Assembly (NCBI GenBank): GCA_951812285.1
Contig: OX638292.1
Coordinates: 1,159,008 to 1,223,007 of the forward strand
Origin: an uncultured Dehalococcoidia bacterium
GTDB lineage: Bacteria > Chloroflexota > Dehalococcoidia > Lucifugimonadales > UBA1127
DNA: 64,000 nucleotides
Reading direction: 5' to 3'
This document shows positions 17,957 to 25,885 of this stretch, in pieces. A model generated the notes under the pieces. It searched no databases, was not told where the DNA came from, and saw only the letters and a program-made list of their open reading frames with translations. The number at the start of each line of letters is the position of its first letter. Position 1 is the first letter of the stretch. The position numbers and the translations under genes were made by a program.

Positions 17957-18412
17957 GTGACCGCCATAGCCGGTGTGCAAGTCAGCGGACGGACTGCAGT
18001 CGCAATCCTGGCCCTGACGTTCATGGTGACGGTCGTTGCGGTGATGGTCCTGGTCTCAAATGGGACCATTGAAGAACAGACCGGCAGAAACTTCTTCGCG
18101 CTGTTCGCGATTTTCTTTGGGATTGGCTTCGTCAGGGACGCTTTCCGGGGTGAAGGCGGGCCGCAGGGGGTCCGCTCGGTGACGCTCAAGTTCATGCTGC
18201 TGGCATTTACGCTGGGGCTCATCGTGGGCGGCTGGACCGAGAACTGGTTGCTGCTCACCGCGAGCGGCGTTGTTGCGGGGCTGCTGTTCTCGGTGATCGA
18301 GCGGTATATCAGCGGGGACGACAGTCCGTGCCGTGCCCTACGGCTGGCGGTCTGGATCCCGGTAGGCCTAGCTGCGATGGCAGAGGGCACGATCATCATT
18401 CTGCCGCTGTAG
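17957..18412 (+). CDS. Membrane protein, tandem paralog 2
   Basis: A 151-residue protein with four hydrophobic segments, paralogous to the gene before it (shared VLVSNGTI, FFALFAIFFGIGFVRDAF, TLGLIVGGW). A GGGAGGAA site five bases upstream favours the GTG at 17957 over an ATG at 17933. The sequence has diverged well past simple recent duplication, so both copies have probably been kept for some time. Function is unknown. Confidence 0.65.
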   Translation: MTAIAGVQVSGRTAVAILALTFMVTVVAVMVLVSNGTIEEQTGRNFFALFAIFFGIGFVRDAFRGEGGPQGVRSVTLKFMLLAFTLGLIVGGWTENWLLLTASGVVAGLLFSVIERYISGDDSPCRALRLAVWIPVGLAAMAEGTIIILPL

Positions 18413-18487
18413 AGTGAGCGCTGTCCCACCCATCGAACGGGGCCGAATGCCTTCCATTCCCCTCGCATTTGCTGCAATCTGTGGCCG

Positions 18488-19372
18488 ATGGAACACACCC
18501 CACACGACACGACAACTGTAACAGTCATCGTGGACAGCACGTCGTCGTTGACGGCTGCGCATATTGGCGGCTTGCCGATCGAGGTTGTTCCGCTGCAGGT
18601 TAGCGTCGACAGGCGGAGTTATCGTGACGGCGTCGACATCGACGCCGAGGAGTTCTACCGCCTGATCATGGACGACAGCGTCCCGGCGCAGACCGCCGCG
18701 CCGTCGCCCGCGGCATTCGAGGACGCGTTCAAGCGCGCTTTTGCCGCCGGTCGTGACGTGCTTTGCATTACGACCACCTCGAAGCTGAGCGCGACGTACA
18801 GCATCGCGGCGGCCGCGCTGGAAGTCGCGGGAGCGGCGTACCCGGAGCGCCGGGGCGTCGTGGTGGACAGCGCGACTGCGGGCGGCGCGGAGGCGCTCGT
18901 GGCGCTGGCGGCGGCGAGGTCGGCCGCGGACGGTGCGGAGCTCGTGGCGGTGGAGGAGGTTGCGAGGGGGGTTGCGGGGCGCGTGTACTTCATCGGTATT
19001 CTGGAATCGCTGCGCAGGCTGCAGCGCGGCGGGCGGGTGCCGCGGGCGGCGATGTGGGCGGCGTCGCTGCTGAACATCAAGCCGGTGCTCGGCATCTGGC
19101 CGGGCGAGGGCGAGGTCCGGATGGTGGCGCGGCCTCGGACGGGGGCGAAGGCCGTTGACGCGGTGCTGCGAATCATGGCGGAGGAGACGTCGGGGAGGCC
19201 GGTGCGCGTCGTGGTGATGCACGCCGCCGCGCCGGAGGCGGCCGCGGAGCTGCAGCGCCGCATCGCGGAGCGGTTCATGTGCGTGGAGAGCCTCGTCATG
19301 CCGTTCACGCCCGTGATCGGCGCGCATACGGGGCCCGGGCTGCTGGGGGTGGCATTCCACGTCGAGGGGTAG
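18488..19372 (+). CDS. DegV family fatty-acid-binding protein
   Basis: A 294-residue protein of the DegV family, whose members bind a fatty acid between two domains; in some bacteria they serve as the FakB subunit of fatty acid kinase. Landmarks are VIVDSTSSL at the N-terminus, TTTSKLSATYS, VVDSATAGG, and GRVYFIGILESLRRLQRGGRV followed by LLNIKPVLGI. The C-terminal HTGPGLLGVAF is typical. No FakA gene is seen here. It lies before fabF, consistent with a lipid-related neighbourhood. Confidence 0.9.
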   Translation: MEHTPHDTTTVTVIVDSTSSLTAAHIGGLPIEVVPLQVSVDRRSYRDGVDIDAEEFYRLIMDDSVPAQTAAPSPAAFEDAFKRAFAAGRDVLCITTTSKLSATYSIAAAALEVAGAAYPERRGVVVDSATAGGAEALVALAAARSAADGAELVAVEEVARGVAGRVYFIGILESLRRLQRGGRVPRAAMWAASLLNIKPVLGIWPGEGEVRMVARPRTGAKAVDAVLRIMAEETSGRPVRVVVMHAAAPEAAAELQRRIAERFMCVESLVMPFTPVIGAHTGPGLLGVAFHVEG

Positions 19373-19437
19373 GCCCGTCACCATTGCTCCCGGGGCACTT
19401 GAGAACGCTTCGGCGTGTATCGTCACCCATCCCACCC

Positions 19438-19446
19438 TGATATAAT
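19438..19446 (+). promoter_or_regulatory. Extended -10 promoter for fabF
   Basis: TGATATAAT matches the extended -10 consensus TGnTATAAT exactly. No good -35 hexamer lies 17 bases upstream, as is usual for extended -10 promoters. It would place the transcript start near 19453, about 108 bases before the fabF start. Confidence 0.6.
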
Positions 19447-19560
19447 CGCTGCGTCGGCCACAGCTTTGCGCTATGGCGGGCAAAATACGCCTACAGGCAA
19501 TGCAGGGGGGCCTGTCGAGGCCAATGAATGCATCAGCGGGACGCTGGTAAGGAGCGATTG

Positions 19561-20805
19561 GTGACGGACACGAGAATAGTGGTGACAGGAATCGGCGTGG
19601 TCAGCCCAATCGGGTTGACCGCGGACGCGACTTGGGAGTCGCTGCTGGCGGGGAAGTCGGGGGTCGGGCGCATCTCGGCATTTGACCCGGAGGGGTTTGA
19701 GACCACAATCGCGGCAGAGATCCCGGAGTTCGACCCGACGAATTACATGGACCGGAAGGAGGCTCGGCGGGCTGACCGGTTCTCGCAGTTCGCGCTTGCC
19801 GCGGCGCGGCAGGCGCTCGGGCAGGCGGGGCTGCTGCGGGAGGAGCCGCTGGGGGACCGGGTGTCGTCGCTGATTGCGAGCGGCGTTGGCGGCATCATCA
19901 CGCTGTCCGAGCAGTACGACGTGCTGCGGGAGAAGGGGCCCAAGCGCATCAGCCCGTTCCTGGTGCCGATGATGCTGGTGGACATGGCGGGCGGCAACGT
20001 CTCGATCACCTACGGGGCGCGGGGGCCGAGCTTCGCGACGGTTTCGGCGTGCGCGAGCGGGGCGGACGCCATCGGCATGGGCATGGACCTCATCCGCAAG
20101 GACGTCATTGACGTGGCGATCTGCGGCGGCTCCGAGGCGCCCATCTGCCCGATTGCCGTCGCGGGGTTCAACTCGGCCGGGGCGCTGTCGCGCAACAACG
20201 AGTTGCCCGAGGCGGCGTCGCGGCCGTTCGACGCGCAGCGGGACGGCTTCATCATCGGCGAGGGCGGCGCGGTGCTCATCATTGAGTCACTCGAACACGC
20301 GCTGGCGCGGGGCGCGACGCCGATCGCCGAGCTTTCGGGCTACGGCGTGACCTCGGACGCGTCGCACATCACGCAGCCAGCGCCGTTCGGCGAGGGCGGC
20401 GCGCGGGCGATGCGGCAGGCGATCGCAGGGGCGGGCCTCAAGCCGGAGGACGTCGACTATATCAACGCGCACGGGACATCTACGCAAATCAACGACAAGG
20501 CGGAGACGGACGCGGTCAAGTCGGTCTGGGGAGAGGACGCGCACAAGGTGGCGATCAGCTCGTCCAAGTCGATGACGGGGCACCTGCTGGGTGCTGCGGG
20601 CGCCATCGAGTCGGCGATCTGCGTCATGGCCATCGAGCGAGGCGCCATCCCGCCGACCATCAACCTGACCAACCCGGACCCGGAGTGCGACCTGGACTAC
20701 ACGCCGCACTACGCGCGGATGACCAAGGTGGACGTGGCCATGACCAACTCGCTGGGGTTTGGCGGGCACAACACCTCGCTGCTCTTCCAGCGGTTCGAAG
20801 CGTAG
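19561..20805 (+). CDS. fabF: Beta-ketoacyl-ACP synthase II
   Basis: Condenses malonyl-ACP with acyl-ACP in fatty acid elongation. The 414-residue protein has VVTGIGVVSPIGL at the start, the active-site Cys in VSACASGADAIG, the first His in NAHGTSTQINDKAE and the second in MTGHLLGAAG, giving the Cys-His-His triad. The GTG at 19561 is chosen because AAGGAG lies 6 bases upstream; the longer frame from 19528 adds residues with no family similarity. recJ starts 14 bases after its stop. No acpP is adjacent. Confidence 0.95.
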   Translation: MTDTRIVVTGIGVVSPIGLTADATWESLLAGKSGVGRISAFDPEGFETTIAAEIPEFDPTNYMDRKEARRADRFSQFALAAARQALGQAGLLREEPLGDRVSSLIASGVGGIITLSEQYDVLREKGPKRISPFLVPMMLVDMAGGNVSITYGARGPSFATVSACASGADAIGMGMDLIRKDVIDVAICGGSEAPICPIAVAGFNSAGALSRNNELPEAASRPFDAQRDGFIIGEGGAVLIIESLEHALARGATPIAELSGYGVTSDASHITQPAPFGEGGARAMRQAIAGAGLKPEDVDYINAHGTSTQINDKAETDAVKSVWGEDAHKVAISSSKSMTGHLLGAAGAIESAICVMAIERGAIPPTINLTNPDPECDLDYTPHYARMTKVDVAMTNSLGFGGHNTSLLFQRFEA

Positions 20806-20818
20806 CCGGCCGCCTGCC

Positions 20819-22513
20819 GTGGCGGACGACGCGCGCTCTCCGCGCCCCCGGTGGGCGCTCGCACCCCGCGTGACCGACGAGGTCGTCGAGGCGCTGCGGT
20901 TGCCGCGGCTGTGGGCGCAGCTCCTCTACAACCGGGGCATCGAGACACGCGACATGGCGTGGGAGCTCCTCCACGCCTCCGAGGACGCGCTGCACGACCC
21001 TTTCCTCTTCTCCGAGATGGATGCCGCCGTCGACCGCGTGATGTCGGCTGTGTCCGAGGGCGAGACCATCGCCGTTTTCGGCGACTTCGACACCGACGGC
21101 GTCACGGCGTCCGCGCTGCTGTACGAGTCGCTGCTGACGCTCGGGGGCGACGCCTTCGTGCACCTGCCGCACCGGGTGCGCGACGGGCACGGGCTGAACG
21201 CCGAGGCGGTCACAGCCATCGCGGAGCAGGGGGCGTCGCTCATCATCACCGTCGACTGCGGCATCACCTCCGGCGAGGAGGTGCGGCTCGCCAAGAGCCT
21301 CGACATGGACGTCATCCTGACGGACCACCACGCGCCGATGGGTACGCCGCCCGAGGCCTTCGCCATGGTCACGCCGACGGAGGCCTATCCTTTCCCCTTC
21401 CTGACAGGCGCGGGTCTAGCGTTCAAGCTGGTGCAGGCCATCCACCGCCGCGTTGAGACGCCCGTACCCGCCGGCGCGCTGGAGCTGGCCTCGCTGGGAA
21501 CCGTCGCAGACATGGCACCGCTGCTGGGAGAGAACCGCGCAATTGCGACGCTCGGGCTGGAGCGGCTGCGGGAGACGGAGCGGCCCGGGCTACTGGCGTT
21601 GCTGGCAGCGGCGGGCGTGTCGCGGGAGTCGCTGGACCACGAGTCGATCCCGTTCATCATTGCGCCGCGGCTGAACGCAGCGGGGCGGATGGACAGCCCC
21701 GACCTCGCGTTCGGGCTCCTCACGGAGGAGGACCCGTCCGTCGCGCAGGAGCTGGCGTCGCGCATCGAGCTGCTGAACCGCGAGCGGCGAGCACTGACGC
21801 AGGAGCTGCTGGACGAGGGGATGCGGCTGGCGGGGCCGCAGGTCGAGGCTGGCGAGCGGTTGCTGTTCCTCGCGGGCGAGCAGTTCAACCCGGGCGTCAG
21901 CGGGCTGGTGGCGGGCAGGCTGGTCGAGCGATTCTCCCGGCCTGCTGTGGTGGTGGCAATCGACGGAGATGTAGCACGGGCGAGCGGTCGCAGTATCGCG
22001 GAGTTCCATCTCGCACATGCGCTCGCGGAATGCGGCGAGCGCTTCCTGCACTTTGGCGGGCACCCGGCTGCGGCGGGATTTGTGGCGCGGACGGAGGACC
22101 TCGACGCAATACGCGCTTCGTTGCAGGCGCTCGCGCGGGAGCGGCTGCGGGACGCGACGCTGGAGCCGACGCTGCGCGTGGACGCCGAGGCAAGCTTCGC
22201 GGAGATGCCGGGGCAGACGATGGGCTTCCTCGGGCGGCTGGCGCCCTTCGGGCAGGAGAACCCGCCGCCGACGTTCCTCGCGCGGGGCGTCGCGGTGACC
22301 GGCGTGCGGCGGATGGGCAGCGAGGGGCAGCACATGCGGCTGCAGCTGCGGCAGGACGGGACGACGTGGGAGGGCGTCGCGTTCAAGCAGGTGTGGCCGG
22401 AGGGGCTGGACGAGCGCGGTCGGATCGACGTTGTGTACACGCCGGAGAACAACACGTTCAACGGGCGCACTCGGCTGCAGATGCGTGTGGAGGACTTGCG
22501 GGCGGCCGAGTAG
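20819..22513 (+). CDS. recJ: Single-stranded-DNA-specific exonuclease RecJ
   Basis: A 5'-3' single-strand exonuclease used in recombination and mismatch repair. The 564-residue protein carries the DHH phosphoesterase motifs: FGDFDTDGVTASALL (motif I), VDCGITS, the DHH motif in LTDHHAPMG, and a later block NAAGRMDSP. The DHHA1 motif GGHPAAAGF and a C-terminal OB-like domain follow. The GTG start is inferred from position: the frame continues into the end of fabF but is not protein-like there. No ribosome-binding site is evident, so translation may be coupled to fabF. Confidence 0.93.
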   Translation: MADDARSPRPRWALAPRVTDEVVEALRLPRLWAQLLYNRGIETRDMAWELLHASEDALHDPFLFSEMDAAVDRVMSAVSEGETIAVFGDFDTDGVTASALLYESLLTLGGDAFVHLPHRVRDGHGLNAEAVTAIAEQGASLIITVDCGITSGEEVRLAKSLDMDVILTDHHAPMGTPPEAFAMVTPTEAYPFPFLTGAGLAFKLVQAIHRRVETPVPAGALELASLGTVADMAPLLGENRAIATLGLERLRETERPGLLALLAAAGVSRESLDHESIPFIIAPRLNAAGRMDSPDLAFGLLTEEDPSVAQELASRIELLNRERRALTQELLDEGMRLAGPQVEAGERLLFLAGEQFNPGVSGLVAGRLVERFSRPAVVVAIDGDVARASGRSIAEFHLAHALAECGERFLHFGGHPAAAGFVARTEDLDAIRASLQALARERLRDATLEPTLRVDAEASFAEMPGQTMGFLGRLAPFGQENPPPTFLARGVAVTGVRRMGSEGQHMRLQLRQDGTTWEGVAFKQVWPEGLDERGRIDVVYTPENNTFNGRTRLQMRVEDLRAAE

Positions 22514-22529
22514 GTGGGGCGGGGGACGG

Positions 22530-23006
22530 CTAGCGGGACCGCAAGAGGACGTGAAGGGCGAAGTCGCGTTGGACTGGGCGCGGCGCGGAGTTGAAGGCGG
22601 CGATTGCCCTCTCAGTTCTGTCGAGATGCTCAACTACCTCAAAGCGCAGAAACCTCTCCGCGGGGTCATAATCGGCGCTTTGCCGACGAATCTGCATAAT
22701 GACGAATTGTTGAGCGAATTCTGAGACTGCGGGGGCAAACTCACTGACCGTGGCATGCCTTTCGCACTGCCGGCGGGCATGACCGTGCTCCAGAGCGCGG
22801 TAGGTCTGATGCCATGCCGTCCGCTTGCGGGCGCGCGCTACGCCCGCAAGTTGGTCAGCGCAACAGGCTGCGAGCGCATGAAACATCGCATAGTATGCGG
22901 AGCTAATGGCACGCCGCAATTCAGACTGCCGCGGCCTCCCACGACCACTGCCCAATGCCCCATTGGCGAGCAGTTTGGCAATCCTCAGAAGGTCTCGGGG
23001 ATCCAT
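22530..23006 (-). CDS. HEPN-like protein, module copy 1
   Basis: A 158-residue, mostly helical protein with the segment RRAISSAYYAMFHAL (31-45), typical of HEPN-like folds, and a conserved YRALEHG (69-75) and RRQSADYDP (107-115). The same landmarks occur at nearly the same positions in the protein at 43824-44309. HEPN proteins are often RNases in toxin-antitoxin or defence loci with an Rx4-6H motif; here only R-x3-H (RALEH) is seen, so nuclease activity is unproven. The ATG at 23006 lies inside the upstream partner gene (22-base overlap) and encodes MDPRDLL, matching copy 2. Confidence 0.78.
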   Translation of the reverse strand: MDPRDLLRIAKLLANGALGSGRGRPRQSELRRAISSAYYAMFHALAACCADQLAGVARARKRTAWHQTYRALEHGHARRQCERHATVSEFAPAVSEFAQQFVIMQIRRQSADYDPAERFLRFEVVEHLDRTERAIAAFNSAPRPVQRDFALHVLLRSR

Positions 23007-23323
23007 GGCTCCACGTTGTGGCGGTAGAATTTGGGCCACTCCGATTTATGAATGAAGGAATTAAAGGGCACAATGGGCAACTCTTCTTCAGTTGTCTGAC
23101 GCATGACCGTATCCACAAGCTGCAATGTCCGTTCAGAACCAAGTGAGTTGGGTTTGCCATCATAGACGACGTAAATGAAGACCCGGTCCTGGTCCCAGTA
23201 ATCCTGACGCGAAATCACCATAACCGGGGCAAAGGTGAAATCGGCCCCGAACAAGTCGTCCAGAGACTCATGGACAATTTTCTCTATCTTTTTCAGAACG
23301 GCTTCAGGAGTCTTGGTCACCAT
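22985..23323 (-). CDS. Small partner protein of the HEPN-like module, copy 1
   Basis: A 112-residue protein of unknown family, paralogous to that at 43510-43842. Shared features are a KTPE/K-VL--IE start, a beta-rich centre F-PV-VI...DR--IY--YDG, and an end with P--P---F-HKS...WIP. The ATG at 23323 follows AAGGA and aligns with copy 2; an upstream in-frame ATG (23356) adds 11 residues with no counterpart. It is not a recognisable nucleotidyltransferase (no GSxxRG) or classical antitoxin, although its place before a HEPN-like gene is that of an antitoxin or partner subunit. Confidence 0.75.
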   Translation of the reverse strand: MVTKTPEAVLKKIEKIVHESLDDLFGADFTFAPVMVISRQDYWDQDRVFIYVVYDGKPNSLGSERTLQLVDTVMRQTTEEELPIVPFNSFIHKSEWPKFYRHNVEPWIPETF

Positions 23324-23378
23324 TGGGTTTGTCCTTCCAGATTCACGGCGGGCCATCGCAGTTTACCCTTGCCCATGG

Positions 23379-23417
23379 AAAACAAAGGCGGGGTGGTCCT
23401 CACAACACCACCCCGCC
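23379..23417 (-). terminator. Intrinsic terminator after acsA
   Basis: On the minus strand a perfect 11-base-pair stem (GGCGGGGTGGT with its complement) and a 9-base loop are followed by TTTGTTTT. It lies 66 bases beyond the acsA stop and separates acsA from the small two-gene module downstream, which must therefore have its own promoter in the roughly 55 bases before 23323 or rely on read-through. Confidence 0.9.
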
Positions 23418-23482
23418 TCACTTAGTTTACGCTTGGAGTTGTCCTATGCCAACTCCGGTTGTTGGGAAATTGTCGTTGTTTT

Positions 23483-25231
23483 CTAATCGTCTTCCAGGGT
23501 TGAGGTGTCGCCGAGGGGGAGGCCCAGCTCCTCTGCCTTCAGGAGGCGGCGCATGATTTTGCCGCTGCGCGTTTTGGGCAGGGAGGCGCGAAACTCGATG
23601 CTGCGTGGCGCGATGGCCTGGAGGCGCTGACGGCCGTGGCCGAGGATCTCGCGGCGGAGCTCCTCGGAGGGCTCGAAGCCGTCCTTGAGGGCGACGAAGC
23701 CCTTGACGACTTCCATCGCGAGGTCGTCGGGGACGCCGATGGCTGCGGCCTCGGCGACGGCCGGGTGCTCGATGAGGACGCTCTCGACCTCGAACGGGCC
23801 GACGAGGTGGCCGGCGGTGTTGATGACATCGTCGGCACGGCCCACGAACCAGACATAACCGTCCTCGTCCATCCGCGACTGGTCGCCGGAGATGTACCAG
23901 CCCTTGTGGAACTTGGTGTTGTACATGGGCTGGTTGTTCCAGTAGGTGTGGAACATGGACGGCCAGCCGGGCCGCACGGCCAAGTAGCCCTCGTTGCCGG
24001 GCGGGAGCGGGTTGTAGTCGTTGTCGAGGATGGCGACCTCGATGCCGGGGATAGGCCGTCCCATCGAGCCGGGGCGGACCTCCATCGACGGGTAGTTGGC
24101 GACCATGATTGCGCCCGTTTCCGTTTGCCACCAGTTGTCGTGGATGGGCTGGTCGAACACCTTGGTGCCCCAGATCACGGCCTCCGGGTTGAGGGGCTCG
24201 CCGACGCTGTTGATGTGCCGCAGCGATGAGAGGTTGAAGCGCGCGGGGACTTCCTCGCCGGCCTTCATGAGCATGCGGACGGCCGTGGGAGCGGTGTACC
24301 AGACGGTCACGCCGTACTTCTCGATGAGTTGGTACCAGGCGCTGGCGCCGAAGCCGCCCTCGTAGATGAGCTGGGTCACGCCGTTGGACCAGGGCGCGAA
24401 CATGCCGTACGACGTGCCGGTCACCCAGCCGGGGTCCGCAGTGCACCAGTAGAGGTCCTCCGGGTGGAAGTCGAGCACCCACTTCCCCGTCGCGTACTGC
24501 TGCACGACGGCGAGGTGGCGGTGGGCCGCGCCCTTTGGCTTGCCCGTGGTGCCCGAGGTGTAGTGAATGACCGAGTAATCGTACATGCTCGTAGTGGCCG
24601 TCTGGTAGTCGTCCGTGGCATCCGCCATCAGGGCCTCGTAGCTCAGGTCGCCCTCGACCAACGGCTCCTGGGAGCGGCCGTTCTTGTTGACGATGATGGT
24701 GTGCTCCAACGCCGGGAGGTTGGGCAGCACCTCGGCGATGCGCTTGCGCAGGTCGGGCTGGGTGATGAGCACCTTTGCGCCGCTGTCCTCCATCCGGTCG
24801 CGGACCGGATCCGGCCCGAAGGCGGAGAAGAGCGGGCCGACGACGGCACCATGCTTGAGGACGCCGAACATCGCGAAGTAGAGCTCGGGCAGGCGCTCCA
24901 TGAAGATGAAAACCCGCTCGCCGTGCTGCACGCCAAGGCCTTCAAGGACGTTGGCGAACTTGGCGGTCTCGCGCTTCATGTCGCTGAAGGTGTACTGCTC
25001 TTCCTCGCCGTTCTTGCCGACCCAGATCATCGCGGTCTTGTCGCCGTTGCCGGCCTCGACGTGGCGGTCTATGCACTCGTGGGCCTGGTTCAGGTAGCCG
25101 CCGGGCAACCAGCTGATCTCCTTGTACACGTCGGCCCACTGGAAGCCCTCTTTCGCCGCGTCGAGGTCGGGCAAGTTCGGGGTTACGGCCATGGTCTCAG
25201 CCGGCGGTTTGCCGATGGTCTGGTACTCCAT
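23483..25231 (-). CDS. acsA: Acetate--CoA ligase-like AMP-forming synthetase
   Basis: Activates a short carboxylate, most likely acetate, to its CoA thioester with ATP, in the cytoplasm. The 582-residue protein has the adenylate-forming signatures YTSGTTGKPKGAAH (P-loop), WWQTETG, GDQSRMDEDGYVWFVGRADDVI and the C-terminal catalytic Lys in KTRSGKIMRR. The Trp of WWQTETG is the residue that restricts acetyl-CoA synthetases to small acids. AAAGGAGG before the ATG at 25231 favours it over the upstream ATG at 25258. Propionyl or related acids remain possible. A strong terminator follows. Confidence 0.9.
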   Translation of the reverse strand: MEYQTIGKPPAETMAVTPNLPDLDAAKEGFQWADVYKEISWLPGGYLNQAHECIDRHVEAGNGDKTAMIWVGKNGEEEQYTFSDMKRETAKFANVLEGLGVQHGERVFIFMERLPELYFAMFGVLKHGAVVGPLFSAFGPDPVRDRMEDSGAKVLITQPDLRKRIAEVLPNLPALEHTIIVNKNGRSQEPLVEGDLSYEALMADATDDYQTATTSMYDYSVIHYTSGTTGKPKGAAHRHLAVVQQYATGKWVLDFHPEDLYWCTADPGWVTGTSYGMFAPWSNGVTQLIYEGGFGASAWYQLIEKYGVTVWYTAPTAVRMLMKAGEEVPARFNLSSLRHINSVGEPLNPEAVIWGTKVFDQPIHDNWWQTETGAIMVANYPSMEVRPGSMGRPIPGIEVAILDNDYNPLPPGNEGYLAVRPGWPSMFHTYWNNQPMYNTKFHKGWYISGDQSRMDEDGYVWFVGRADDVINTAGHLVGPFEVESVLIEHPAVAEAAAIGVPDDLAMEVVKGFVALKDGFEPSEELRREILGHGRQRLQAIAPRSIEFRASLPKTRSGKIMRRLLKAEELGLPLGDTSTLEDD

Positions 25232-25376
25232 GACGCCTCCTTTGCGGTTGCACTTCAAGTGCCGGGGGATAGGTTGGCCTCAGACTACAAAAGGGGTATG
25301 GGGGCGTCAAGCGGGGGAGGGGGCACTGTCTTTCACCCTGCCACGCGACGGAAGGGCATGACCAACCCTGCCGCGT

Positions 25377-25742
25377 CTAACCAGCCCCATTTTCGAGTAG
25401 GGAAACCATGCGGTTCACGAACTGGTGCACCACAGGGCGGTCTACAGCGACCTCGTAATCTTCCATTTCGTCGTGGTAGAAGTTCTTGTGGAACTTCTCG
25501 GCTGCCGTGAACCCAGCATGCAAGAGGAAGTCCTGGTACTCGGTCGCAAGCCGCTCCACTGCGATCTTGAGTTCCCGGTGCGACCGGCAAGGCCAGTTGC
25601 GCTGAACGGCGGCAGCCATGACTGCGTGCGTTGCTGCGCCCCAGAGTTTTTCTGAGGCCTGCAGCTTGTCGCCCTCAAGGAACTCGCGATCCGAGGCTGT
25701 GAGAAATTCCCGCGCCGTTTGGAGGTGGTCTTCGTGTTCCAT
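25377..25742 (-). CDS. PaREP1/HEPN-like helical protein
   Basis: A 121-residue all-helical protein resembling the PaREP1 family, a HEPN-related group: LTASDREFLEGDKLQASEKLWGAATHAVMAAA, then SHRELKIAVERLA and DFLLHAGFTAAEKFHKNFYH. GGGAG seven bases before the ATG at 25742 supports this start; sequence further upstream in frame is polar and unrelated. PaREP1-like proteins are often paired with nucleotidyltransferases, but none is adjacent here, so it is a singleton. It is not clearly related in sequence to the HEPN-like genes at 22530 and 43824. Confidence 0.7.
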   Translation of the reverse strand: MEHEDHLQTAREFLTASDREFLEGDKLQASEKLWGAATHAVMAAAVQRNWPCRSHRELKIAVERLATEYQDFLLHAGFTAAEKFHKNFYHDEMEDYEVAVDRPVVHQFVNRMVSLLENGAG

Positions 25743-25885
25743 GTTGTCGCTCCCTCGAATGGTGTATGAGGCGATTTCCTCCTCACCACCCGGGGGCTTG
25801 GCTCGACGGTCTTCACCTTCTGCCAAGCTTCACATCCCTATCGCCTGCGGGGCCCAGCCCCGTCTGGTCCTGTGATCCTACTATT

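Noticed and set aside
24329..25510. Plus-strand frame of 393 codons opposite acsA
   Set aside because: Antisense of a complete acetate--CoA ligase gene, with no motif of its own.
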